Below are positions 9,278 through 18,032 of a stretch of DNA of 64,000 nt, in pieces. The DNA is taken from assembly GCA_033344775.1 (NCBI GenBank), contig JAWPMT010000005.1, forward strand, positions 789,501 through 853,500, read 5' to 3'. Each line of letters opens with the position of its first letter. Positions within the stretch are counted from its first letter, which is position 1. Below the pieces are notes generated by a model that had not been told where the DNA came from, did not search any database, and was given only the letters and a program-made list of their open reading frames with translations. The DNA is from Cytophagales bacterium. Its GTDB lineage: Bacteria > Bacteroidota > Bacteroidia > Cytophagales > Cyclobacteriaceae. The translations under genes and the position numbers were made by a program.

Positions 9278-9343
9278 ATGGCATTTAAAATGCCGAATAA
9301 GATGAGATCGCAATGCAATTGCAATCAAGCAGAGGAATCATTA
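9278..9343. repeat. Dispersed intergenic repeat, copy B
   Basis: Begins ATGGCATTTAAAATGCCGAA (hairpin GGCATT/AATGCC), followed by GATGAGATCGCAATGCAA and CAATCAAGCA. It is related to copy A at 1891-1956 in order and spacing of blocks, differing by a 2-nt change in the hairpin loop and scattered substitutions. It lies between convergent genes, like copy A. Confidence 0.6.
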
Positions 9344-9377
9344 TTGCTCCAATCATGCTTGGCAGCATTTGTAATAC

Positions 9378-9989
9378 CTAAAAAGTATACACCAGCAAAT
9401 ACTGCTTCACTTGTTCATGGATGATGGGAATTTCGGTTCTTTCTCCGTTTTGGAGTATCCAGCTTCTTAGGCCCTTTTCGGTGATCTCTACTTTCATGTT
9501 GTCTTTGAAGGAGAGTTGCTTCTTTCCGTAGCGTTTGTAGATGGCCTCTTTGGCTGCCCAAATAATACACAATGCTTTCTGATCATCGCGATATTGATAC
9601 TCTTCTTCATTTAGGAATTTATGTTGAACGCGTTGCATGGTGGCACGGGGCCATTCTACGTCTATCCCGCAAGGTGAGTTCATGTGGATCATTGCAGAGG
9701 CGATTGGAAAGGAATGCGAAATGGAAATCTGTGCGGAATGGCCTTTCAAGAATGGTTTTCCGTACTCATCTTTGACAATGCCCTGATACTGCAAATCGAA
9801 TTTCTGACACAGGTTTTCAATCAACATGCGGGTTGCCATCCATTCCGCCTGCTTGGTCGGGTGATAATCTTCGGGAGGTTGTTCTTTAATCATCTGCTGC
9901 AATTGCCCGTTTGTTTCGGAGATTTTCCAAACGGCATAAGCCGCTTCATGGTCATCTAATTTCTTGGACAGCAGTAAAGGCATGAACAA
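9378..9989 (-). CDS. 4'-phosphopantetheinyl transferase superfamily protein
   Basis: 203 aa, in the size range of Sfp/AcpT-type transferases, which move phosphopantetheine from CoA onto carrier-protein serines. Motifs: ISISHSFP near 88-95, the magnesium-binding pair in GIDVEWPR (Asp110, Glu112) and WAAKEAIYK (Trp144-Lys147-Glu148). It stands alone, with no adjacent NRPS/PKS or carrier protein, so the natural substrate (fatty acid ACP or a secondary-metabolite carrier) is unknown. Confidence 0.87.
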   Translation of the reverse strand: MFMPLLLSKKLDDHEAAYAVWKISETNGQLQQMIKEQPPEDYHPTKQAEWMATRMLIENLCQKFDLQYQGIVKDEYGKPFLKGHSAQISISHSFPIASAMIHMNSPCGIDVEWPRATMQRVQHKFLNEEEYQYRDDQKALCIIWAAKEAIYKRYGKKQLSFKDNMKVEITEKGLRSWILQNGERTEIPIIHEQVKQYLLVYTF

Positions 9990-10035
9990 AAAGGATTAAA
10001 AAGCAATTGTAATAATTTTGAACCATCTCTTAAGG

Positions 10036-10929
10036 ATGAATAAAGTATCTGTACAAAAAAAGCACTTGCTCACGGGGCATAAGGACTGTTTATACACCCT
10101 CGCCCCTATCAATAGCCATGAATTGATCTCTGCGGGAGCAGATGGCATGGTCGTTCGCTGGAACCTCGATGATGCCGAAAATGGAAAAGTTATCGCCAAG
10201 GTCAATGCTTCTATCTATGCCATGAACCGGCATGAAGACCAGTTATTGGTCGTGGAGAACAATGAAGGCCTCCATATCATTGACCTCATCGAAAATAAGG
10301 AAACCAAATCGGTAAAACTGGGTCAATCGGCCTATTTCGACATTCAGGTCATTCATGGCAATTACTGGATCGGGGCTGGCAATGGCGAAGTGATCGTGGT
10401 GAACCCTGAAATGGCCATTCTTTACCGTAAGCAGTTGTCGAACAAAAGTGCGAGAAGTCTAACCTTCATTCCACACAGAAATGAAGTGGCTATTGGGTTC
10501 AGTGACCATAGTATCAAAGTCCTCGATGCAACTACATTCAAAAAGAATTGGGAAATTGATGCACATGGCAACTCCGTATTTGCGGTCGTAACAAGTCCGG
10601 ATCAAAAATTCTTAGTAAGCGGTAGCAGAGATGCCCATTTAAAAATCTGGCATACGGATAATTATACCCTGCATGAATCCGTTGTTGCACATATGTACGC
10701 AATCAACGGCATAGATTTCAGCCCCAATGGCCAATATTTCGTAACTTGTAGCATGGACAAGTCGGTCAAGGTCTGGGATGCCAGCAGTTTCAGGCTACTA
10801 AAAGTAATCGATAAGGCACGGCATGCGGGACATGCCACTTCCGTGAACAAAGTAAAATGGCTCTCAGATTCGCTCGTGGCATCATGCAGCGACGATAGAA
10901 GTGTATCTATCTGGAAATTAGGTTTTTGA
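10036..10929 (+). CDS. WD40-repeat beta-propeller protein
   Basis: 297 aa from the ATG at 10036, which has a purine-rich AAGG just upstream; an in-frame TTG at 10018 would add six residues. About seven WD40-like blades fill the protein, with the clearest repeats LVSGSRDAHLKIWHT, YFVTCSMDKSVKVWDA and LVASCSDDRSVSIWKL in the last third. No signal peptide, so it is cytoplasmic. Such propellers are scaffolds for protein interactions. The divergent neighbour is the phosphopantetheinyl transferase, and DivIVA follows 62 nt downstream. Confidence 0.87.
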   Translation: MNKVSVQKKHLLTGHKDCLYTLAPINSHELISAGADGMVVRWNLDDAENGKVIAKVNASIYAMNRHEDQLLVVENNEGLHIIDLIENKETKSVKLGQSAYFDIQVIHGNYWIGAGNGEVIVVNPEMAILYRKQLSNKSARSLTFIPHRNEVAIGFSDHSIKVLDATTFKKNWEIDAHGNSVFAVVTSPDQKFLVSGSRDAHLKIWHTDNYTLHESVVAHMYAINGIDFSPNGQYFVTCSMDKSVKVWDASSFRLLKVIDKARHAGHATSVNKVKWLSDSLVASCSDDRSVSIWKLGF

Positions 10930-10991
10930 TATGAAATGAAAAGGTGTTCACTTTGCGGTAGGTAAGCGGCCTTTTTGTAAGAGATTGACAA

Positions 10992-11912
10992 ATGAAAATA
11001 ACGCCAATAGAGATACGGCAAAAAGTATTTGAAAAAAAGCTTCGTGGGTACGACAAAGATGAGGTGCAGGCTTTTTTACAATCCCTTTCGAACGAATGGG
11101 AACGAGTACTGGATGAAAATAAAGAATACAAGATCAAGCTAGATCAGGCTGAGAAAGAGGTGCAGAAACTTCGCGAAGTGGAAAACTCTCTATTCAAGAC
11201 CCTGAAAACAGCTGAAGATACAGGAGCCAATCTGGTAGAACAGGCCAATAAAGCGGCAGAGCTGCATTTGAAAGAAACACAAATCAATGCAGAGGCTTTG
11301 ATGCGTGAATCAAAAAGCAAGGCCAGTGCGATCATCGAACAAGCAGAATTACAAGCCAAAGAGATGATCGACGAAATGCAGGAGGCTTTAAAGGACCTGG
11401 AAAAGAACTACAGATCCATTGAAAATCAACGTGATAATCTACTCGGTGAGTTGAAGATCTTGTCTGCTGACATCATGGAAAGACTGGATCGCAGTAGCCG
11501 TCAGTCTGAGCCATTCAAGGTAGAAGACCACATGAAGCGGGTCAAAAGCATGGTTCGTGAATCGGAACAACGAATCAAGGATCAAAAACTTGAAATCAAT
11601 CCTCCGGTGGCGGAAAAGATCCCTTCTCTCGATCCAAAAGATTCAGACAGTAGCAAGAAACTAGAATCCTTCCTGAAATCCAGAGAAGAACCAAAAAAAC
11701 CAGAACCAGTTGCTGAAGAAGCGCCCGTAGCTGCTACCCCGGAACCTGTACCAGCTCCTGAGCCTGTCAAGGTCGAGACCAAATCTCCAGCGCAAAAAAA
11801 CGGGGATACCACGCCGAAAAAGCCGAAGCTAAAAGTCCGAAAAACCGTATTGCCTCCTCCCGAAGCCACCAAGGAAGACGAGGAAGGTGGATCATTCTTC
11901 GATACGCTGTAA
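10992..11912 (+). CDS. DivIVA-domain coiled-coil protein
   Basis: 306 aa. The N-terminus ITPIEIRQKVFEKKLRGYD followed by DEVQAFLQSLSNEWE is the DivIVA signature. Residues about 35-165 are coiled coil rich in Ala/Glu/Lys, followed by a Pro/Glu/Ala-rich tail (about 215-290) and a basic patch PKKPKLKVRK. DivIVA proteins mark curved membranes and poles in Gram-positives; in Bacteroidota the role is not established. Its stop lies 9 nt before folB, so the two are co-transcribed. Confidence 0.88.
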   Translation: MKITPIEIRQKVFEKKLRGYDKDEVQAFLQSLSNEWERVLDENKEYKIKLDQAEKEVQKLREVENSLFKTLKTAEDTGANLVEQANKAAELHLKETQINAEALMRESKSKASAIIEQAELQAKEMIDEMQEALKDLEKNYRSIENQRDNLLGELKILSADIMERLDRSSRQSEPFKVEDHMKRVKSMVRESEQRIKDQKLEINPPVAEKIPSLDPKDSDSSKKLESFLKSREEPKKPEPVAEEAPVAATPEPVPAPEPVKVETKSPAQKNGDTTPKKPKLKVRKTVLPPPEATKEDEEGGSFFDTL

Positions 11913-11921
11913 TTCAATATC

Positions 11922-12266
11922 ATGGGTAAAATCAGTTTGAAAGGCATGGAATTCTTTGCCTTCCACGGCGTGTATGAAGAAGAACGCGTCAAAGGCAACA
12001 AATTTGAAGTCGACCTGACCATTGATTATCCTTTTGAAGATAAGGTAGCTGATGATCAATTGGATAATACCATTGATTACGCTGAGCTGTATGAGATTGT
12101 CAAAACAGTCATGGATAAGCCTGCCAACCTTTTGGAACACCTTGCTGTATCTATTCGGGATCAGATTAAAGCCAAATTTGCTCAGATCGAACAAGTCAAT
12201 GTAACGGTCACCAAATTCAACCCTCCGATCAATGGAAGGTGTGATAAAGCGGAAGTTACGGTTTAG
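11922..12266 (+). CDS. folB: Dihydroneopterin aldolase
   Basis: 114 aa, full length for FolB, which converts dihydroneopterin to 6-hydroxymethyl-dihydropterin in folate synthesis. Motifs seen: LKGMEFFAFHGVYEEER near the start (substrate-binding Glu), DNTIDYAELYEIVK with the conserved Tyr, and NLLEHLAVSIRDQI. The C-terminal VTVTKFNPPINGRCDKAEV matches the family ending with its catalytic-region KP/NPP motif. It ends the DivIVA transcription unit. Confidence 0.9.
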   Translation: MGKISLKGMEFFAFHGVYEEERVKGNKFEVDLTIDYPFEDKVADDQLDNTIDYAELYEIVKTVMDKPANLLEHLAVSIRDQIKAKFAQIEQVNVTVTKFNPPINGRCDKAEVTV

Positions 12267-12612
12267 TAACTGTTAATAATTTTCGGGAGTCATCTCATAT
12301 TTATCCGTACTCATTGAAAGTATTTCTGCTTTGGTTGTTTTTGGTTTGAGGTTTTTCATTTAGTACTACTGTAGGGAAGTTTATGAGGGCACAAACTTTG
12401 GCTGAGAAAGAGGATGTTGAGCAGAGTAATCGTTTTTTCAATTTTGAAGTAATGGAAACACCAATATTCCCACTTTTAAAAGGGGGTGAAGGGGGATTTG
12501 ATAGATAAAAAGTTTCAATTACTTCAATAAAGCATTTAGTCCATTTAAATGAGATTGTCCTTAGTGAATAGGAGATCAAAAAGCTATAGCACCGCTTACT
12601 ATCTTCGAGCAG
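12267..12612. other. Intergenic gap without a supported gene
   Basis: 346 bp, AT-rich. It contains CTTTTAAAAGGGGGTGAAGG near 12474-12493, a G-cluster motif of the kind that recurs between genes in many bacteria. A reverse 92-codon frame and a forward 41-codon frame cross it, but neither has a recognisable motif or ribosome site. I see no RNA or promoter I would defend. Confidence 0.5.
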
Positions 12613-13349
12613 ATGAAAAACATGTACATCATCTCGGCACCGAAAGGTGCTGGAAAGACCACTCTTTCTTACATCATACTTCCTGAAATATTTGATGCGG
12701 ATGAATTCATTAGTGCCGATGAAATTGCGAAAGGACTTTCTCCTCTGAATCCCGGAAAGGCCAATATCAGGGCCGGTAAACTCATGCTATCTAGAATTCG
12801 GGAATTGATGGAAGCAGGGAGTTCCTTTGCCTTTGAAACGACGCTTTCCACCGAATCCTATGCTTCCATGATCAAGAAGGCCAAAACTTTGGGTTATTCG
12901 GTAACGCTGTTATTCCTGGCGTTAGACTCCATTGAATTAGCCAAGTCGAGGGTATAAGCCAGGGTTGCAGAAGGTGGACATGATATTCCTCCTGATATTA
13001 TTGAAAGAAGGTTCGAGAAAGGATTGATTAATTTTTTCAACATTTACATTCCGTTAGTAGATGAATGGATATTAACAAACAACACTCAAAATCACATTAA
13101 CTTTATTGCAAGAGGTGCAGGGTCTGAATTGAAGATTCAGGACCAGTTAACATGGAACGCTCTCAAAAAAGATTACCATGGAGATCTTGAAGAATTGCAA
13201 AAGCAAGTAGAGCTTGGTCTTAAAAAGTCCTATGAGAAACTGATGGCTTTTAAGAAATGCACAACATTCCATTGATCGTTTCTGAGAACGGGAAAGTGGT
13301 GGCTATTCCTCCGGATGAGATACCTCCGACACGGGGAGGTGAAGGGTGA
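12613..13349 (+). pseudogene. Zeta-toxin-like P-loop kinase, broken by a nonsense codon and a frameshift
   Basis: The first 114 codons hold a P-loop (APKGAGKTT, residues 9-17), ADEIAKGLSPLNP and FAFETTLST, all typical of the zeta-toxin/UDP-GlcNAc-kinase-like family. A TAA at 12955-12957 interrupts the frame. The same frame continues at once with ARVAEGGHDIP and ERRFEKGL, the expected next family motif, then runs to 13275. From 13257 the +1 frame encodes NIPLIVSENGKVVAIPPDEI, which resembles the short partner protein often found beside these kinases. I infer one ancestral gene, or a kinase with a fused partner module, inactivated by two lesions. It is flanked by inverted repeats. Confidence 0.72.
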
Positions 13350-13370
13350 AAACTTACTTAACCGTCACAC

Positions 13371-13437
13371 TTCCTGCCTTGCTGGCAAGATGGCGAAGAC
13401 CTCACACTTCGAGGGCCTCAGTGTGACAGTCACGGAA
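13371..13437. repeat. Composite inverted repeat
   Basis: Contains TCACACT-tcgagggcctc-AGTGTGA (7-bp perfect stem) nested beside CTTGC-TGGCAAG and flanked by CCGTCACACT on the left and GTCACGG on the right. No T-run follows. The form resembles dispersed intergenic repeats seen in Bacteroidota genomes, a statement from general knowledge and not from a search. Confidence 0.45.
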
Positions 13438-13530
13438 AGAAAGTAATTGAAACTCCCTCCGAGATCGTCAAAAGAGATTCAGATTAATGTACTGACACTA
13501 ATCCTCAATCAGGATAAAGCGCGTGAAAGA

Positions 13531-13595
13531 GATACCGGTCTTTCGTTGACCCTGAAAAGGTAGGTCAACGAAAACCGGATCGCCGGCCGCCGGCA
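13531..13595. repeat. Long hairpin plus GC palindrome
   Basis: TTTCGTTGACC (13541-13551) and GGTCAACGAAA (13563-13573) are perfectly complementary over 11 bp, extended by CCGG/CCGG and GAT/ATC arms after small bulges. A GC palindrome GCCGGCCGCCGGC follows directly. It lies just before the 3' end of fabF and might terminate fabF transcription, but lacks the usual T-run. Confidence 0.5.
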
Positions 13596-13620
13596 TGACT
13601 CGCCCAATTAGGCATCGACT

Positions 13621-14880
13621 CTATGAGTCAAACTTCTTCATGACCACAATAGCATTGTGGCCTCCGAAGCCAAAAGTGTTACTGATGGCTACGTTTATTT
13701 CGGCTTTTTGCCCTTCTCCAATAACAATGTCCAGGTTCTCGGGGACTTCCTCGTCCAGATCAGTGGTATTTATGGTCGGGGGTACAAACTGATTTTTGAT
13801 AGCCAAAATACTGGCTATGCCTTCAATGGCTCCTGCGCCACCCAGCAAATGCCCGGTCATGGATTTGGTCGCACTGACCTTGGGCGAAGGTCCATCTAGC
13901 ACCCCATTTAGAGCTTGTAGCTCACTGATATCTCCTAATGGGGTTGATGTCGCATGCATGTTCACATAATCCACATCATTCATGGTCAATCCTGCTTCTT
14001 CCAGCCCTAATATCATTGCCCGTTTCGCACCTTCTCCCTCTGGATGGGTAGCGGTCAAGTGATAAGCATCACTGGTCATCGCACCACCAACTACTTCCGC
14101 GTAAATTTTGGCTCCACGTCTCTGTGCATGTTCCAACTCTTCCAGGATCAAGGTCCCTGAACCCTCTCCCATCACAAAACCATCCCTGTTTTTATCAAAA
14201 GGCCGAGAAGCATGCTCCGGGTCATCGTTACGGGTGGACAAGGCTTTGCTGGCATTGAATCCTGCAATTCCGGGCTCACAGATGGCTGCATCCGATCCTC
14301 CCGCGATGATCATGTCTGCTTTACCCCATTGGATGTAGTTCATGGCCTCGATGATGGCGGTATTTCCTGTGGCACAGGCGGAAATCGGTGTAAAAGTCAC
14401 CCCTTTCAGGCCATATTTAATCGAGATCACTCCGGAAGCCATGTTCGGAATAATCTTGGGAATGAAATAGGGATTGAAACGTGGTACCGTTTCACTTTTG
14501 ATGTAATCCACTACTTCGTTGTAGTACGACTGGATTCCTCCGTTTCCGGTACCCCAGATCACACCGACTCGATACGGATCTACTTCTTCGAAGTTAAGTC
14601 TTGCATCCTCGATGGCTTCCTTGGTACTGACCAGCGCATATTGTACGTATGGATCATTGGTACGAATTTCTTTGCGATCCAGGTGATCTTTCACATCAAA
14701 TCCCTTGAGCTCACAAGCAAAATTTGTCTTGTACGGGGTGGTATCAAAATAAGTAATGGGAGCCGCACCTGATTTCCCGGTGCTTAATCCTTCCCAAAAA
14801 TCCGATAGGTTGTTTCCGATAGGCGTCAAAGCACCCATACCAGTAACTACTACTCTTCTTTTTTCCATTTTAGGTATCAA
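13621..14880 (-). CDS. fabF: Beta-ketoacyl-ACP synthase II
   Basis: 419 aa. Condenses malonyl-ACP with acyl-ACP in fatty acid elongation. The KAS signature is complete: RVVVTGMGALTPIGN near the start, active-site Cys169 in ISACATGNTAI, first His in NMHATSTPLGD, second His in ATKSMTGHLLGGAGAI, and the C-terminal NTFGFGGHNA. A second ATG four codons in (14868) is an equally good start. It lies alone here; no acpP is adjacent in the window. Confidence 0.92.
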   Translation of the reverse strand: MIPKMEKRRVVVTGMGALTPIGNNLSDFWEGLSTGKSGAAPITYFDTTPYKTNFACELKGFDVKDHLDRKEIRTNDPYVQYALVSTKEAIEDARLNFEEVDPYRVGVIWGTGNGGIQSYYNEVVDYIKSETVPRFNPYFIPKIIPNMASGVISIKYGLKGVTFTPISACATGNTAIIEAMNYIQWGKADMIIAGGSDAAICEPGIAGFNASKALSTRNDDPEHASRPFDKNRDGFVMGEGSGTLILEELEHAQRRGAKIYAEVVGGAMTSDAYHLTATHPEGEGAKRAMILGLEEAGLTMNDVDYVNMHATSTPLGDISELQALNGVLDGPSPKVSATKSMTGHLLGGAGAIEGIASILAIKNQFVPPTINTTDLDEEVPENLDIVIGEGQKAEINVAISNTFGFGGHNAIVVMKKFDS

Positions 14881-15025
14881 AAATTAGGGCAAAACTAAGG
14901 ATTCAGTCTTTGTCATTTGTTCTCGCTAACACGAGTTCATGAAGAAAAAGTTCTGAATTATCTGTGGAAAAAGAATTGATCTTTTTTCAACCATTTTTCG
15001 AATGATCCTCGTTAGTAACTAGAAA

Positions 15026-15048
15026 TCTTTGACTATTTTGGTCAAAGA
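15026..15048. repeat. Inverted repeat before the 72-aa gene
   Basis: TCTTTGAC (15026-15033), a 7-nt loop and GTCAAAGA (15041-15048) form a perfect 8-bp stem, 35 nt before the GTG of the next gene and between two divergent genes. It is a plausible operator or leader hairpin; no regulator can be named. Confidence 0.35.
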
Positions 15049-15082
15049 CATTGGAATGAGTGTCTATTAAACCACCGCTTCT

Positions 15083-15301
15083 GTGATTGAGAAATCTAAA
15101 GTTGTATTGAACAACTACGATAAGTTGCAATTTCTCGATGAAGAGTCTAAGCTCTTTTTGGAGAAGATCAATGTGACCAATCTTCTAGATCGACTTACTT
15201 TTTCACACGAAGAACTCCACGATCTCATTGCCACGGAATCGGATTATCAACAACTGGACCCTAAAAACCTGCAGCGGGTTTTTCGTAATCGAGGAAAGTA
15301 A
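15083..15301 (+). CDS. Small hypothetical protein
   Basis: 72 aa, soluble and acidic-helical, with no motif I recognise. A TAA lies five codons upstream in frame and no ATG intervenes, so the GTG at 15083 is the only sensible start. It is divergent from fabF. The coding character (balanced charged and hydrophobic residues, no rare strings) supports a real gene, but the function is unknown. Confidence 0.5.
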   Translation: MIEKSKVVLNNYDKLQFLDEESKLFLEKINVTNLLDRLTFSHEELHDLIATESDYQQLDPKNLQRVFRNRGK

Positions 15302-15514
15302 GGATCAATCAGAATCCCTTAGTGGCCACGAATGCTTCAAATGCTTATTAACACCTAATTCTTCTCGGTTCTCGATTGCCTATCAAAGGCGCGGTGAACC
15401 ACTTTGAGTTCACTTTACAGCCCTATTCATTCAAATTTTTCCTCAAAAAAATTATGAGTTAAGCAACTTACCAGCATTAAATATTGTACGGGTAATCGTT
15501 GCTTATATTTACCC
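15302..15514. other. Intergenic spacer with a possible promoter
   Basis: 213 bp, no gene. Near its end TTG-N17-TATATTTA precedes the ATG at 15515 by a few bases, a loose match to the Bacteroidota promoter that would give an almost leaderless mRNA. Nothing else is visible. Confidence 0.3.
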
Positions 15515-17233
15515 ATGGGCCTCTGGTTAACCGAAATTCTATTCTGGTCTGTATTCCTGGCTTTGAACAGCCTGAATTTTGTCATCAATTACATTTTCTA
15601 TGCCAGGGAGAGTGATTTTTTTCCTATTCTCAGAGACTTTAGAGTAGGAAACAACCTGGGATTAACAGAAAGCCAGAATTGCGACATGTTTCGATTTGTA
15701 GCTGAGTTTTCTTTGATCCTGTTACTCTCTCGAATTGTAGACCTCTCGTCCTTCCATGCGCTGATCACAGGTCTCTATTTTTTGTTGCTGATCTTCAACA
15801 TTTACCAATATGCGATGCGCAGGACTTATCACACCGAGCCTGTCCTGTTCAACGACCTGAAATTGCTGAAGAATGGAATTTCCATCGTCTGGCATGAGTC
15901 ACCGTTTAAGGTCTTGATCTTCGCGGCACTTCTGATCGGATTTGTAATAAGTTTGGATTACTTCATACAAATGATGTTGGTAAACAACATCCAGCAGGAA
16001 CTTACCTGGTTCTACATGGTGGCAGCAAGTATTTGGATGATCATCATGTTCCGATCGATCCTCAACATGAAAGGTACTTACCCATTATATCCGGGCGACA
16101 TCTATATGCGGATCCACTTTACTGCAGTAGAATTATGGATCAACCTGAAAAGAAGTCGCGAACACCTACAACTTTCCAGACAGGAATTCGGGAGTAGGTA
16201 CCGCAAGGCACGAAAGGAAATTAGCTTAACGCTGAATGGCACTCGACCTAATGTGTTTTTCCTTTTCATCGAATCCTATGGTGCCTATTATTTCAAAGAA
16301 CCCGCTTTAAGGAAAGCTTCGCTCGAGACTTATCAAAACTTTGATTCGCAACTGGCCAAACATGGCTACTACTCCAATTCGATCTATTCCACTTCCACTG
16401 CATTTGGTGGTCAATCCTGGCTGGCATATTCTTCTGTGCTCTACGGCTATGAAATGAACAACAACACCTTGTTTGAGAATCACCTTAATGATCCCATATT
16501 CCGACAAAGCAATAGTTTGTTGCATTTGTTCAGAAACATGGGGTATAAAAACTATAACCTCAATCCAATCACCCCAATTGTCGGAATCAATGTGCCGTAT
16601 GATGAAATGCGGGAATTTTATGCGATCGATCGATGGATCCTGAATGAGGACATCAATTACAATGGAGATGAGTACGGCTGGGGGGCCTGCGCCCCTGATC
16701 AATACAGTATGAATTTCATGATGGACCTGATCAAAAAAGAAGAGCCGGGTCCATTCACGTATTTCTATCTGACCAAAAACTCACATAGCCCTTTTATCAC
16801 TCCGAAATTTGAACAAGATTGGAAGTCACTAAATAATCAATCAGAACAAGAACATATCCACCGCGGTTTTCTGGCCAACCCGGAGCAAGCGGACTATGCC
16901 AATGCCATTCAATATGAATTTGATGTAATCCAGGATTTCATCACTCGCCACGGTTCAGACCAGGACATTTTCTTACTAATCGGTGATCATCAACCTCCCT
17001 TCCTCAGTGACGAAAAAATCCATGGGCGTGAATCACCGGTGCATATTTTTAGTAAAAATGAGGCATTCATCAACGAGTTTAGTCACTATGGATTTCAAAA
17101 AGACCTTGATCAATTAGAAACAAATGTCCGTCATGAAAGTTTGTATTCTATCTTTCTCAATGTATTTGCAAAAAACTATGCCCATTCATACGAAAACCTG
17201 CCGGACTATGAAACTGAAGGGATCCAACTATAA
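15515..17233 (+). CDS. LTA-synthase/phosphoethanolamine-transferase-like membrane protein
   Basis: 572 aa. Five hydrophobic segments occupy roughly residues 5-180, followed by an alkaline-phosphatase-superfamily (sulfatase-type) extracytoplasmic domain. Seen motifs: NVFFLFIESYGAYYF (first metal Glu), the nucleophile region STAFGGQSWLAYSS, FTYFYLTKNSHSPF and LLIGDHQPP with the Asp-His metal pair. Family members transfer phosphoglycerol or phosphoethanolamine onto glycolipids or glycans. The adjacent CDP-alcohol phosphotransferase, flippase and sulfotransferase suggest it modifies or builds an exported phospho-decorated glycan or lipid. Donor and acceptor are not identifiable. Confidence 0.75.
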   Translation: MGLWLTEILFWSVFLALNSLNFVINYIFYARESDFFPILRDFRVGNNLGLTESQNCDMFRFVAEFSLILLLSRIVDLSSFHALITGLYFLLLIFNIYQYAMRRTYHTEPVLFNDLKLLKNGISIVWHESPFKVLIFAALLIGFVISLDYFIQMMLVNNIQQELTWFYMVAASIWMIIMFRSILNMKGTYPLYPGDIYMRIHFTAVELWINLKRSREHLQLSRQEFGSRYRKARKEISLTLNGTRPNVFFLFIESYGAYYFKEPALRKASLETYQNFDSQLAKHGYYSNSIYSTSTAFGGQSWLAYSSVLYGYEMNNNTLFENHLNDPIFRQSNSLLHLFRNMGYKNYNLNPITPIVGINVPYDEMREFYAIDRWILNEDINYNGDEYGWGACAPDQYSMNFMMDLIKKEEPGPFTYFYLTKNSHSPFITPKFEQDWKSLNNQSEQEHIHRGFLANPEQADYANAIQYEFDVIQDFITRHGSDQDIFLLIGDHQPPFLSDEKIHGRESPVHIFSKNEAFINEFSHYGFQKDLDQLETNVRHESLYSIFLNVFAKNYAHSYENLPDYETEGIQL

Positions 17234-17273
17234 CCCATGATATCGATCCCGACTTTGAATCCTTTTACGCACC

Positions 17274-18032
17274 ATGAGTCAGAAAAATAAGTCAAGCATG
17301 GCATTACGTAATCCATGGATCAGGCAAACCATGAGTTCCAGCACGTTTAGCGGGCGATGGATCTATCCGCATTCGCTGATCAACCTGTTAGGGTTATTCG
17401 TCTTTACTTATTCAAGCTTGTATCCCTACTGGCTGGGACTTGTCGGCATGTCACTGACCCTTTTGATTCTGGACATCAATAAATCCATCAAAGTACGTGA
17501 TTTTCAACCTTTTCGATTTGGATACCCTAATCTGATCACTACCGGCAGACTGATCGGAATTCTCGGTCTGTGCTACACCTTTCATGCCTTATCTGACCTG
17601 GCCCTATTCATTGCATTCACCGTGTTGATTCTATTGGATGGTGTCGATGGACTTGTTGCTAGAAAATTGAATCAATGTAGTCCGGAAGGAGAAAAACTGG
17701 ATACAGAAGTAGATGCCCAACTGGTTTGGTTGCTTTCCTGGATCCACTTCTATTCAGGCAATGTGGATTGGTGGATACTGATCCCCGGAAGTCTTCGATA
17801 TACCTATCAGTTGTTGTTTTTCTGGGTCCCATCCGTTAGTAGTTTCCCTCCTAAAAGATTCAGGGCTACCATCGCCGTGATCTTTTTCTTCAGTTTGTCA
17901 TTAGCTTTCATTCTTGAGGAGTCCATTGCTAAACAGCTATTATTTGTGGCCTCTGTGTTAATTGTTTTATCATTTGGTTTGTCACTCATCGGAGGGCTGA
18001 AACAACATTACGACCGCAAATCAGCCGCATGA
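17274..18032 (+). CDS. CDP-alcohol phosphatidyltransferase family protein
   Basis: 252 aa with about six membrane segments. The catalytic signature DGxxAR-x8-GxxxDxxxD is fully conserved: Asp122, Asp125-Gly126, Ala129-Arg130, Gly139, Asp143, Asp147. Such enzymes join a CDP-linked alcohol to a second alcohol to give a phosphodiester. Which alcohols are used is unknown. It follows the LTA-synthase-like gene by 40 nt and overlaps the flippase start by 4 nt, so these act together. Confidence 0.86.
   Translation: MSQKNKSSMALRNPWIRQTMSSSTFSGRWIYPHSLINLLGLFVFTYSSLYPYWLGLVGMSLTLLILDINKSIKVRDFQPFRFGYPNLITTGRLIGILGLCYTFHALSDLALFIAFTVLILLDGVDGLVARKLNQCSPEGEKLDTEVDAQLVWLLSWIHFYSGNVDWWILIPGSLRYTYQLLFFWVPSVSSFPPKRFRATIAVIFFFSLSLAFILEESIAKQLLFVASVLIVLSFGLSLIGGLKQHYDRKSAA

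Noticed and set aside
12301-12579. Reverse 92-aa ORF in the gap after folB
   Set aside because: No motif, no ribosome site, and it runs through the G-cluster repeat; composition is not protein-like.
14212-14772. Forward 186-aa ORF inside fabF
   Set aside because: Antisense shadow of a fully conserved KAS II gene.
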